NCBI RefSeq assembly: GCF_011386835.1
Contig: NC_088800.1
Span: 19,316,572 to 19,380,571 of the forward strand
Direction of reading: 5' to 3'
DNA length: 64,000 nt
From: Chrysemys picta bellii
Taxonomy: Eukaryota > Chordata > Testudines > Emydidae
Made by a program: the position numbers and the translations under genes. Below the pieces are notes generated by a model that was given only the letters and a program-made list of their open reading frames with translations, ran no database searches and was not told where the DNA came from. Positions 25,101-31,690 of this stretch are shown here, piece after piece; positions within the stretch are counted from its first letter, which is position 1, and the number at the start of each line of letters is the position of its first letter.

Positions 25101-27372
25101 ATATAGGAAGTTCACTAATAGCTTGTATTTCTCTGTGATCTTCTTTGAAAGGCATTAACCATCTCCTATAGCAAACAAGACCTTGGGATAAAAGGAGAAA
25201 AAAAGCAAGAGGTGCTCCTGTGTAGTTGTTTCAGAGTTCTAGGTCTGTCTTGTTTGAATGGCAAAAATTCTTATTAAAAGCAACCCATTTTATCAGGCTC
25301 TGAGAGTGAACATCTGCTCACAAAGCAAAGTGTGAAAATAGCCACAGTTTGTTAGTATTTTAAATGTACAGTCCTTCAGTTACTAGATAAAGTTAAGACA
25401 GATTTTGAAGAGTTATTTAATGATTTATAATAAGCAAAAGAAATGCCAATCTTTACCTCTTAAACTAAGCCCATTCATCTAAAAATATAAACTCCTGGCA
25501 ATTAAAAGTCATGATATTAATCATCTTACTTCGAATGGAGACAGGAGCGAGTCTGAGCAGCAAGAACTAGAGGCTTTCACATTAGCCCCTTCCATTATTG
25601 GAACTTTCTTGTGTATGAATGAGAGAGGTATAAATAAATATGGTGTTATGAAAGCTGCAGTGCTAATTTTTCATAAGTAGTAATCTTTTTTCTAAACAAG
25701 TGATCACTTGTTCTTCAACACTACACTACATTGTTTTGCTAAATGTTCCCAACACTGCTATCACCATTTAACTTCCATTAGCAGTAGCCATAGTTTCATT
25801 GTTAATGTATACAGGCTCTAGGTGACCGCCAGTGTTTTAAGCATGTTGCATAATCCTACTAAGAGCATGTCAATACAACACTATACTTAAAACACCAGCT
25901 ATACTAAGGTGCCCGCTGTGGATCTGGTAAATAGCAACAATAGGTATGTTTATAAAGTTTCCTCCTGTTGGAGGAGGCCAATCAGCACTGACCTATGGAT
26001 AGAATGGACCTCAAAAGATCGGATGTGAGGTTAGGAAGCATCTGAAAGTTTGCATATTTATCTAACATTTTTCTGACCTTTAGTCTGCAGAGTTGGACTG
26101 GAAATACCCTGACAATTCAGGCCCAGCTAGAAATACTACCAGGATGCCTCTGTCATAATGTTTAAAGCAGTTTTACTTCTGATCCCGGACAGGAACTGGA
26201 AAACCCAAAAGAGCCAATCCATCTTTTTCAGACAGACATTTCAGATCTTCAACAAAACAAGCTGTGATTGAGTTTGGTTTTGAAAGTGAGCAGAGTTCCC
26301 AACAGGGGAGAAAATGACTGGTTCTCATCACAACCAGTTTGCCAGCTGGGATAGAAAGACACCTTTTGCACACAGCAGAATTGACAGAGTCATATTAGCT
26401 CACACAAGCAGTCCTACACCCAAACCCATTCACACCAGCCCACATGACTAGGACCCATGTCCACTACTACCTCATCACCCTACTCCACAGTCTTGCAATT
26501 GTGACCTGCAGCTCACACTGCACAGTCCAGGACTGTGAACTCAACCATGCTCCATATGATGCCAACCAACCTCGCCTCAACATGACATCATGCTACACCC
26601 CTCCCCCAGGTCTACCACCCCAGCCCCACACTGCATCTCCCCTCACAGACCCCTGCTAGCCCTTGCCCAGCTCTCGCACCCCCCTCCGCTCTTCCCACAG
26701 CCCCCTGCCGGCCCTCACCCCCCCCAGCTTCACTCCACAACCCCCCGCCAGTCCTCGCCCCCCACAGCTCCACCTCTCTCCCACAGTCCTCGCCCCCACA
26801 GTCCCCTGTCGACTCTCGCCCCCCCTTTCTCACATCCCCTGCCAGCCGTTGCCCCCCTCTTCCCTGCCACTACACCAGCCCTCGCCTCCCCATACAGCTC
26901 CAGCTCTCTCCCACAGCCCTCATCCCCCTCTTCCCACAGCCCCCTGCCGGTGCCCTCACCACCACCCCCAGCTCCTCCCCCCCTAAAGCCCCCTGCCTGC
27001 TCTCGCCCCCCTTCCCCACAGCCCCCTGCCGGCCTACCCCCCACAGGTCCAACTCTTACCCCCCCCCCCCGCCGTCTCTCGTCCCCCCCACAGCTCCAGC
27101 CCCCCCCCCACCTCTCTCCCACAGCCCTTGCTCCCCTCTCTCCTCCCCACAACACCCTGGCGGCCCCGCCCCCCCGTTCCAGTTCTCCCCCACAGCCCCC
27201 ACCTCCGCTCCGGCTCACCCCCTAGCACCCTGCCGGCCCCGCCGACTGCCCTCCCCACGATCGCAGGGGCCGCCGGCGGCCCAGCAGCGCCCGCACCGCA
27301 GCCCCTTACCCGCGGGAGCAGCAGGGCCCAGAGAGCGGCCCACAACAGCCAGGCGCGCCTCATCCCGCTCAT
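1973..27372 (-). CDS. SPPL2A: SPPL2A, signal peptide peptidase-like 2A, 5' six coding exons (partial gene)
   Basis: SPPL2A is an intramembrane aspartyl protease of late endosomes and lysosomes that cleaves type II membrane stubs such as CD74 and TNF. Coding exons on the minus strand are 27372-27310, 21869-21750, 18075-17890, 16807-16718, 9486-9353 and 2124-1973. All have AG acceptors and GTAAG-type donors, and the phases join without a break (745 nt, 248 codons plus one base). The order is: hydrophobic signal peptide (residues 1-21 and a little beyond), lumenal PA domain (about 40-165) with the KDYC motif and sequons at N68, N97, N129 and N135, membrane segment 1 (about 174-192, ending in GGYWSG), a charged cytosolic loop rich in K/R/E, and membrane segment 2 (about 223-245). 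Residue identity to human SPPL2A is clear in the [17 protein letters not shown] and YFFYKWL stretches. SPPL2B is a poorer match there. The YD and GxGD catalytic motifs fall beyond the left edge. Confidence 0.95.
2238..2335. repeat. Old palindromic interspersed repeat
   Basis: The text AATTCAGCAAGGTAATTAAT with CTAACTTTAAGCATGTGAAT is a worn copy of a palindromic repeat common in amniotes (the motif pair TTCAGCAAAGC and TTTAAGCATGTG). The family name is not certain. Confidence 0.4.
2776..2995. mobile_element. MITE-like element, copy 1
   Basis: It contains GTGTAGACAC, AGCTGCAGCTGTGCCGCTGT and ATCCACACCCCTGAGCGACA. The same modules occur in the other orientation at 3,960-4,200. It is a non-autonomous DNA-transposon-type repeat with no coding capacity. 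The borders are approximate. Confidence 0.5.
3679..3853. mobile_element. Short inverted-repeat element (CCCGATATAA family), copy 1
   Basis: The left end ACCTGTATCCCGATATAA pairs with the right end TTATATCGGGGTAGAGTTGT. The interior has GGGAGCCAAAAATTC and a C-rich slip tract at 3,785-3,800. A second copy in the opposite orientation is at 58,114-58,294. Confidence 0.65.
3960..4200. mobile_element. MITE-like element, copy 2
   Basis: It shares CCTGAGAGACATAGCTATGC, GAAGAATTCTTCC, CAGTGTCTACACTGAAGCA and GTGTAGACATGCCCC modules with copy 1. The interior GGAAGAATTCTTCC core is palindromic. No coding capacity is seen. Confidence 0.55.
4335..4583. mobile_element. Hairpin-rich MITE, copy 1
   Basis: The ends are a worn inverted pair (CAGGGTGTGTCTTCACTACC and GTGTAGAACAGGCCTCAG). 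The interior shares ACTCCAGCTC-GCGAGAGG and CTTCAGCTACGTTATTCA with the better-preserved copy at 17,553-17,839. Confidence 0.65.
4584..6051. other. SPPL2A intron 5 stretch without recognised features
   Basis: It has no exon-like sequence matching SPPL2A and no repeat family I can name. The short open frames here lack any family likeness. Confidence 0.5.
6052..7457 (-). mobile_element. CR1 LINE, 3' part with reverse transcriptase remains
   Basis: This is a non-LTR retrotransposon of the CR1 clade on the minus strand, with its 3' end at the left (the tail is the complement of TTCATAGATTCTAGG). Broken frames encode the reverse transcriptase: [20 protein letters not shown] at 7,461-7,340, [11 protein letters not shown], the catalytic FADDTKLGG near 6,910, and the thumb/C-terminal [13 protein letters not shown] and [11 protein letters not shown] at 6,708-6,328. 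The frame changes at least twice (near 6,700 and 7,000), so it is dead. The 5' half is missing. Confidence 0.9.
7458..8075 (-). mobile_element. CR1 LINE 3' fragment, second subfamily
   Basis: A second CR1 3' end begins directly where the first element stops, with a fresh ATTCATAGATT tail followed by AAAACCAGAAGGGACCACCA. The remainder matches the CR1 C-terminal coding region (TTAATCATTCTCTTGGCTCT, ACACCAGAACTGGACACAGT). It is more diverged than its neighbour and has no open frame. Confidence 0.8.
8076..9029. other. SPPL2A intron 5 stretch without recognised features
   Basis: AT-rich unique-looking sequence. No exon, RNA gene or named repeat was recognised. Confidence 0.5.
9030..9262 (+). repeat. 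MIR SINE
   Basis: A fairly complete MIR-type SINE: ATCCCCATTCTACAAATGGA, then GCCCAAGGTCTCACAGG, TCTGTGGCAGAACAGGG and a final AACTGGACCATCC. It ends about 90 bp from SPPL2A exon 5 on the genomic map. Confidence 0.75.
9353..9486 (-). CDS. SPPL2A: SPPL2A coding exon 5 (membrane segment 1)
   Basis: There are 44 codons plus two bases (residues 154-198), with a TTTTTCAG acceptor and a GTAAGT donor. It encodes [14 protein letters not shown] followed by a hydrophobic stretch ending VALGGYWSG, the first transmembrane helix of the SPPL2 family. Confidence 0.95.
9676..10265. repeat. Long interspersed repeat, copy A of a local pair
   Basis: The segment is similar along its length to 12,371-12,563 joined to 13,929-14,515. 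Shared landmarks are AAATGTTATCTGCATTTTTG, AAATAAGTGTACAGTTCTCT and GGGATAATCACAGTG, in the same order and orientation. It could be an LTR or an unclassified repeat. No open frame is convincing. Confidence 0.6.
10266..12370. other. Unclassified sequence between the two repeat copies
   Basis: It lies between copies A and B. It could be the interior of a decayed LTR element, but I see no reverse transcriptase, protease or primer-binding site. Open frames are short and overlap in every direction. No SPPL2A exon is expected or seen. Confidence 0.4.
12371..14515. repeat. Long interspersed repeat, copy B, with ~1.36 kb extra interior
   Basis: 12,371-12,563 matches the left part of copy A and 13,929-14,515 the right part. 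Between them lies sequence absent from copy A, including an LTR-like stretch (ATAAATAAAG at about 13,305) and a 251-bp hAT-type element. Either copy B took an insertion or copy A was deleted. Confidence 0.55.
13384..13634. mobile_element. hAT-type short element with 15-bp inverted ends
   Basis: The left end CAGGGCCGGCTCCAG pairs with the right end CTGGAGCCAGCCCTG (one mismatch). Flanking 8-mers are GCTGTGGA (13,376-13,383) and CCTGTGGA (13,635-13,642), a 7/8 target-site duplication. The open frames across it reflect its GC-rich interior. Confidence 0.85.
15076..15112. repeat. (CA)n microsatellite
   Basis: About 18 CA units inside the pogo-like element. Confidence 0.95.
15349..15375. repeat. 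(CA)n microsatellite
   Basis: About 13 CA units inside the pogo-like element, 240 bp from the first run. Confidence 0.95.
15917..16717. other. SPPL2A intron 4 stretch without recognised features
   Basis: AT-rich, unique-looking sequence between the pogo-like element and exon 4. Nothing was recognised. Confidence 0.5.
16718..16807 (-). CDS. SPPL2A: SPPL2A coding exon 4 (PA domain end)
   Basis: There are 30 codons (residues 124-153), phase 0 at both ends, with a GTTTTAG acceptor and a GTAAGT donor. It contains GNKT and [19 protein letters not shown], aligned to the human GNRS...SYKDFRDMNQ region. A CTTTCAG lies 12 bases inside the exon, but splicing there would break the frame. Confidence 0.9.
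16808..17552. other. SPPL2A intron 3 stretch without recognised features
   Basis: AT-rich sequence between exons 3 and 4. No exon or named repeat was seen. Confidence 0.5.
17553..17839. mobile_element. Hairpin-rich MITE, copy 2
   Basis: The ends AGGCCTTGGCTACACTTACC and GTAGTGTAGACCAAGCCT are inverted. Inside are two further hairpins: arms 17,598-17,621 / 17,631-17,654 (23 of 24 paired, 9-base loop) and a fold over 17,753-17,803 around CTTCAGCTACGT. Between them GTCGACTGCGGTACTCC pairs with GAGTACCGCGGAGTCGAC. It is non-coding, and is a younger copy of the family at 4,335-4,583. Confidence 0.8.
17890..18075 (-). CDS. SPPL2A: SPPL2A coding exon 3 (PA domain core)
   Basis: There are 62 codons (residues 62-123), phase 0 at both ends. 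[17 protein letters not shown] is the PA-domain signature, equivalent to KAVVVPWGSCHFLEKAR in human. Sequons lie at N68 and N97. A 287-bp MITE sits only about 50 bp beyond the donor. Confidence 0.95.
18076..18779. other. SPPL2A intron 2 stretch without recognised features
   Basis: AT-rich. Open frames of up to about 100 codons show no family likeness. Nothing was recognised. Confidence 0.5.
18780..18930 (-). mobile_element. CR1 LINE 3' end fragment
   Basis: It begins with the CR1 tail complement AATCATAGAATATCAGGGTT, then GGAAGGGACCTCAGGAAGTC and CTAGTCCAAACC. It is non-coding. Confidence 0.85.
18931..19714. other. SPPL2A intron 2 stretch without recognised features
   Basis: AT-rich. No exon or named repeat was recognised. 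Confidence 0.5.
19715..21720 (-). mobile_element. CR1 LINE, longest copy in the window, 5'-truncated
   Basis: The minus-strand CR1 has its 3' end at the left (ACATAAGAACGGCCATAGTG, GTCAGACCAATGGTTC). Frames encode the C-terminal region ([30 protein letters not shown] at 20,332-19,967) and the segment before the reverse transcriptase ([20 protein letters not shown] at 21,368-21,111). The polymerase centre is scrambled by indels and stops, so it is not functional. Confidence 0.9.
21750..21869 (-). CDS. SPPL2A: SPPL2A coding exon 2 (start of the PA domain)
   Basis: There are 40 codons (residues 22-61), phase 0 at both ends, with a TTGTAG acceptor and a GTAAGT donor. The exon carries [10 protein letters not shown] and KDYC, which match the human N-terminal lumenal region almost word for word. 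Compared with human it has a few extra residues (IPPL) before KDYC. Confidence 0.95.
22136..22189. repeat. (CA)n microsatellite
   Basis: About 27 near-perfect CA units, the longest microsatellite in the window. It lies in SPPL2A intron 1, 270 bp from exon 2. Confidence 0.95.
22692..24280. mobile_element. hAT-type element (CAGGGTGGAT ends) with nested insertion
   Basis: The left end CAGGGTGGATTTGATTTA and right end TTTTTATCCATCCTG are inverted. A perfect 8-bp target duplication ATTTTATA flanks it (22,684-22,691 and 24,281-24,288). It is 1,589 bp including the nested element at 23,267-24,000. No transposase frame survives. Confidence 0.85.
23267..24000. mobile_element. Nested hAT-type element (GGGTGGGCAAAC ends)
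   Basis: The ends CGGGGTGGGCAAACTATGGCC and GGCCAAAAAGTTTGCCCACCCC are inverted. The 8-bp repeat TTCTAGAC flanks both sides (23,259-23,266 and 24,001-24,008). The 734-bp interior is GC-rich with repeated phrases (GCTCCCGGAAGCTGTG, CCCCAGCC-GAGCCTGCACCCC), which create long spurious open frames on both strands. Confidence 0.9.
24289..26589. other. SPPL2A intron 1 stretch without recognised features
   Basis: Mostly AT-rich, with a more CA/C-rich stretch from about 26,400. No coding exon or named repeat was recognised. Open frames are under 75 codons and have no family likeness. Confidence 0.5.
26590..27215. repeat. C-rich degenerate minisatellite in SPPL2A intron 1
   Basis: About 600 bp of almost pure pyrimidine on the plus strand is built from degenerate repeats of phrases such as CTCTCCCACAGCCCC and CCTGCCGGCCCTCGCCCC. 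It begins within about 100 bp of the exon 1 donor, so the RNA-like (minus) strand is G-rich there. Long proline/serine-rich open frames on the plus strand and glycine-rich ones on the minus strand are composition effects, not genes. Confidence 0.8.
27310..27372 (-). CDS. SPPL2A: SPPL2A coding exon 1 (signal peptide)
   Basis: There are 21 codons, starting MSGMRRAW and running through a leucine/alanine/tryptophan-rich hydrophobic core to PR, followed by a GTAAGG donor. A second in-frame ATG is codon 4, so either Met could start the protein. The first is chosen because it lies in a GAGG-ATG-A context and nothing rules it out. It is set in a CpG-rich block. Confidence 0.9.
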
Positions 27373-27720
27373 CCTCCTCCGCCCGCCGGGGCAGCAGCCG
27401 GCCGGCACCGGCTCACCCTCCACCAGCGGCCTTCCCGGACCCGCCACCGCCTGCACAGCGCCGCCAGCTAAGCTCCCCCGGAGCGCGCGGCACTTCCTCT
27501 TCAGCCGGCTGGGTAGGAGGGGGCTGCCAGGGCGGACATGTGACCGCCCTTCCCCCGCTTCCGGGAGCACTGGGCAGCCTCCTCTTCCTGCTCCTGGGCA
27601 GGTTCTGTCCGGCAGCCAGCCCTCGTCCCGCTCTGCCCGCCCATCCCCGTAGCGTCCGGCTGGCCTGAGCATGCCTTGCCCAGCAGGGAAGCGAGGCCCC
27701 GCACGGTCCTAGCCCTGCTG
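27373..27720 (-). promoter_or_regulatory. SPPL2A CpG-rich promoter and 5' leader
   Basis: The block upstream of the SPPL2A start is GC- and CpG-rich, and the rich tract continues into exon 1. It holds ETS-like CTTCCGG at about 27,559 and an E-box-like CATGTGAC at 27,537-27,544. There is no TATA box near the start, as usual for a broadly expressed CpG-type promoter. The transcription start cannot be placed from sequence alone. Confidence 0.6.
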
Positions 27721-28545
27721 TGCCCCCCCCCCCAACTCAGGACAAAGCTTTTAGGCGACGAGGGTGGGGATGACGGGGCCGGTGCTTGGTGAAGCAGGGC
27801 AGAACTGTTGTCGGTATTGCCCTCCAGCAAAGAGTTGGCTACTGCATTGCATTTCTAAGGCCCTGGACAAGGTCAGCCCCCCCCCCCCTGCTTGCTACTG
27901 CCAAGGTGGCCCCTAGCGGGGCCCCAAAACGGGGCCCTCCCCCAATTGAGTGTTTCCCCCTTCTGACAACTGCAGCATCCCTCTGGAGTGTTGCTGCTGC
28001 AACATTAAACAAGGATCATGCGGAGCATGCAAAGGGTTTGTGTGATGGCTTCAGTTTCTGTTGCCAAACATAGGACCCCCTGCTTGTTGCTGAGCTTGCA
28101 GGTGGCCTTCACTGCCCCCTCAAACACATATACACTCAGGCTAGGCTTTCTGTACTACCTTCCATACTTTGCTCCCTTCTGGAGGCTCCTTCCTTTACTG
28201 CTGTCTCTATACTCGCCTCCTGTAATTAGGGAAACAGCTGATGTGCCTCCCACTCCACACCATAGCTCTGTCTCCTGCTGTTTGATGCTTTTTTTAAAGT
28301 CCTAGCACTCAAGTAAGAACATGACATTCTCAGCTTTAATTTTTAAAGAATAAGTTTGTAACTCTATATCCCTACAAGGATAATGGCATATTCCAATGGT
28401 TTCTTCATGGGAGACTGATCTCTGTGTTTACTCCTTTTCCTGCCAAGGACAGAGCAGAAAGGGAAAGAAAAACTCTTTTCAAAGGCTTTGGTCAGCAAGT
28501 GTTGCTGTAGAATCCCACCAAAACTCACAAGGGCCGTGAAAGAGG
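27721..28545. other. Intergenic stretch upstream of SPPL2A
   Basis: GC falls away from the CpG block. Poly-C runs occur near 27,725 and 27,880. No gene was recognised. Confidence 0.5.
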
Positions 28546-28661
28546 CAGGGGTGCTGGAACAATTTGTATAGTGGGGGTGCTGAGAGCCATTGAACTAAAT
28601 TAAACCCCATATATAATGGAAACCACTTCAAGCAGCAGTACGCCTAGTTCCAGCACCTATG
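28546..28661. mobile_element. hAT-type short element (CAGGGGTGCTGGAAC family)
   Basis: The ends CAGGGGTGCTGGAAC and AGTTCCAGCACCTATG are inverted. A perfect 8-bp duplication GAAAGAGG lies at 28,538-28,545 and 28,662-28,669. At 116 bp it is non-coding. Confidence 0.85.
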
Positions 28662-28669
28662 GAAAGAGG

Positions 28670-30050
28670 GAAGGCGAAAAAGTGAAACAACAGACAAAAA
28701 CGTAAAAGGGGATTAAATTACACTCAGCACAGTGGGAGGGTGGGAAAATGGCTAGAGTTGGGAGGGTAGAGCACTTGGTATGAAATCAATCAGTCCATTG
28801 GCTCTTTGATGAAAATTGTTTTTATACTAGCCACTGGAGTGAGCCCACCAAGTCTTTACATGGAGCTTTGGATCAGGGTTGCAATGGTTCCAGAGGAACA
28901 CAACTTTGGACACTAGTTTCCAACTCCAATTGCATATGAAATAGTGACCTAAAAATGACAAGCTCTGTTACCAATATTCCAAGCCATCAAGTCCCTGATG
29001 TATATCTCAGCGTGTGCTGCCTTTCCTTTGTGGCACCTGACAATTTCTGGATAATAAACTAATAGCCTGTCTGTTACTCATTTTTAATAGAACTGCTCTG
29101 AAACTCTTATTTATTCTTTATACATCACTATAGTTGTATGGAACTAATCAAAACTGAAAACAAAAAGCCCAATCATGCAAGATGCTCAGCACCTGCCAAA
29201 GTGTGAGTCAAGGACACTTAGCACCTCTCAGCATCAGGCCCAAGATCCCTGTAATCTTTTCTGATGAGCATATATGACTCTTCATTAAACCCTTTTCAAA
29301 TTTGATTCATCATATGGTAATGGAAATGATGACCGATGAAGGTAGAGATTTCTTTTATAGCAACAACACTGAAAAAAACCAGGGAAAATCATTGATACTG
29401 TCAGCTTGTATATTGATTTCAAGAAGGTGAAGTAACTGGGGAACAAACTCAACAAATTTATAAAACTAATGTATTCAAGAGAGCTTGTGTGCATGTGATT
29501 TCCCCCTCATTGCATATGGTGGATTTAAAAACCAAATAGAAATAAAAATGTAGCATCCAGAGGCAATTCCCCACCCTATTGTTGCAAGTTTACAGTAAAT
29601 CACATTTTGGCCCTAGGAACTTGAATCATCTTGAAATGTAATTCTGTAAATAATTACTATTTTGATCTACAGAAGTTCTTTTTACTTTGACTATGCCAAA
29701 CAAGCATTTTTTTTCAGTAACATTCAGAACTTTGTTCCTGTGTCAGCAACAGCTAGACTGCAAGTGGTCCATTCTCCCATTTTAGCATGCTTAAACAGTG
29801 AGAAGTAATGAGACATTGCGACAGACTGACAATATCCTGAACAAACCTTATGGAATTAAAATAAACTGTACTGAATTAGGGTTAATACTGTTGGGGTACT
29901 TTGTATTAAAAATGCAATTGTGCAGGTGGTGTTGTGGCATTATATGTACCTTCTCTAGTAGGGAGGGGGGTGGTAATGAACTTCCTCCATTATAAAATAT
30001 GGATGTATGACTTGTTCAAACTGGATTTTCTAGAGATCATGTGTTTCTAA
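28670..30050. other. Intergenic stretch without recognised features
   Basis: A weak palindromic-repeat trace (GATGCTCAGCACCTGCC) lies near 29,180. Nothing else was recognised. Confidence 0.45.
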
Positions 30051-30162
30051 AAGGTATACTCTAGGAATTATTTTGGGGAAGTTCTATGGCCTGTCTTATA
30101 CAGGAAGTCAGACTAGATGATCACAATGGAACCTTCTGGCCTTGGAATCTATGAATTTATTT
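30051..30162 (+). mobile_element. CR1 LINE 3' end fragment
   Basis: Plus-strand CR1 tail: CAGACTAGATGATCACAATG, CTTCTGGCCTTGGAATCTATG. Confidence 0.8.
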
Positions 30163-30984
30163 TGTTGAAGAATCTAGGTGGTTTCCATTCACATATTTTT
30201 GCTGTTATGTTGTAGTGCTGATTTTCTTACAAATGTCAGCTTTAACAAGGGAGATATTTTCAGGTAACAAAACCCACTCCTGATAATTATGAGTACATTT
30301 CAGATCAGGTTCTGGCCTTAGTTACAGCAGTGTAAACCCAGAGTAACCCTACTAGTTTCATTTTAAATCAGTGGGGCTATTCCCATTCACACAACTGTAA
30401 CTGAGATCAGAATCTCTGTCCCTCTCTCTAAATAAGTAGAAAGATGATCCCCTTTGTGCTGGCAGTGGTAGTAGGTTAATATTTTTTAGGTCAGCCACCT
30501 GGCTAGGTACAGAAAAGCAATCCCAGAATTAAAGTAGAGCACACATATTCTTAATAAACTATTGATTATGTATGTAGATGAAGACATTCCAGCATTACTT
30601 CACTTAGAGGAAAGTATGTTATTACTTTAACATCCTATGTGGAAATTAGCATTAAAGGGCATAACTTCAATGGGAGCTTTGCTTGAATAAGGAGTGGGCC
30701 TTTAGTAATAATCTACCCACATAACCTTTTTGCCTGTCCAGTTTAGTTTTATATAGAAGTATCATAGGTGAATTTAACATTAGTCAATGTAAAAACATTA
30801 AAAAAATCTAGAAGAGCTTCTTGCTTACATTTTCATGACAATTATTTTAAAATACAATAGCCAAACCCTCTAGTAATTAGAATATTTGGAATACAGGTTT
30901 GAAGCCTGTAATTACTGTGACATTTTAAATAGGTGACTAGGGACACAGAGCTGGCCCCTGTGTACATAGACTGCTGCCTTCTAC
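30163..30984. other. Intergenic stretch with an old palindromic repeat trace
   Basis: 30,300-30,420 carries CAGCAGTGTAAACCCAGAGTA and, inverted, ACAACTGTAACTGAGATCAG, a worn palindromic amniote repeat. The rest is unrecognised. Confidence 0.4.
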
Positions 30985-31690
30985 TAGACAGAATTTGAGC
31001 TACAAGGTGGGCGAGGTAATATCTTTTATTGGACCAATTTCTATTGGTGAGAGAGAAGCTTTTGAGTCTTTCAAGTCTGGGAAACTTAATCAGACTGTCA
31101 CAGCTAAATACAAGGTGGAACAGATTTGAGCAAAGTTCAGTTTGTTAAGTTTAGAAAGCATTTTATCTTTATGTTTCTTGTAACTATTTCTGACTTTAAT
31201 ACCTCATTACATGTACTCACTTAAAATCTCTTTGTTTTCAAATAAACTTGTTTTGTTCTTTAATCAGAAGTAATCCAGTGTTGTGAATTGTTTTGGTAAC
31301 TTCATTTAAGGTGGCAAGCTGTTGAGTATTGATCCCCTTAGAGGGGCAACAGACCTAGTATATCTGGACTGTTCAGGAGAAGGCTGGACAGTGCAAAACA
31401 TGTTTTTTGGGGGGAAATTCAGGAGTGAGAATGTCTTGGGGTCACCCTGCAAATAGTAACAAAGGCTGCTGGAAGCCAGTGTGGTTGGTATTTGCTGACA
31501 CTCTGCTGGGGTCAGAACTGCTGGACCAAGACTGTGGCTTTACACAGACACTCAGGGTGTAACCTGCATGCTGGCAGGCTGATTATGAGTGACCCAAAGT
31601 TGGAAGTTACAACAGCGAAGGATTGTGAGGTAACCAAGGTCGCAGAGCTACTCACAAACATATGTCACACTAACAGCTACAGGAGATTCT
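30985..31690 (+). repeat. Interspersed repeat followed by LTR-like remnant
   Basis: 30,985-31,130 contains GAGGTAATATCTTTTATTGG and AGACTGTCACAGCTAAATAC, a repeat very common in turtle DNA as I recall it. From 31,140 the sequence has CAAATAAACTTGTTTTG and GGGGTCACCCTGCAAATA, typical of a decayed LTR-type end. No pol motif is visible. Confidence 0.45.

Noticed and set aside
26590..27225. 211-codon proline/serine-rich frame in the C-rich tract
   Set aside because: It is a composition effect of a pyrimidine minisatellite with no domain. The opposite strand is equally open.
27034..27672. 212-codon minus-strand frame covering SPPL2A exon 1
   Set aside because: Only 27,310-27,372 is coding. The frame runs into intron 1 after a good GTAAGG donor and upstream into the leader.
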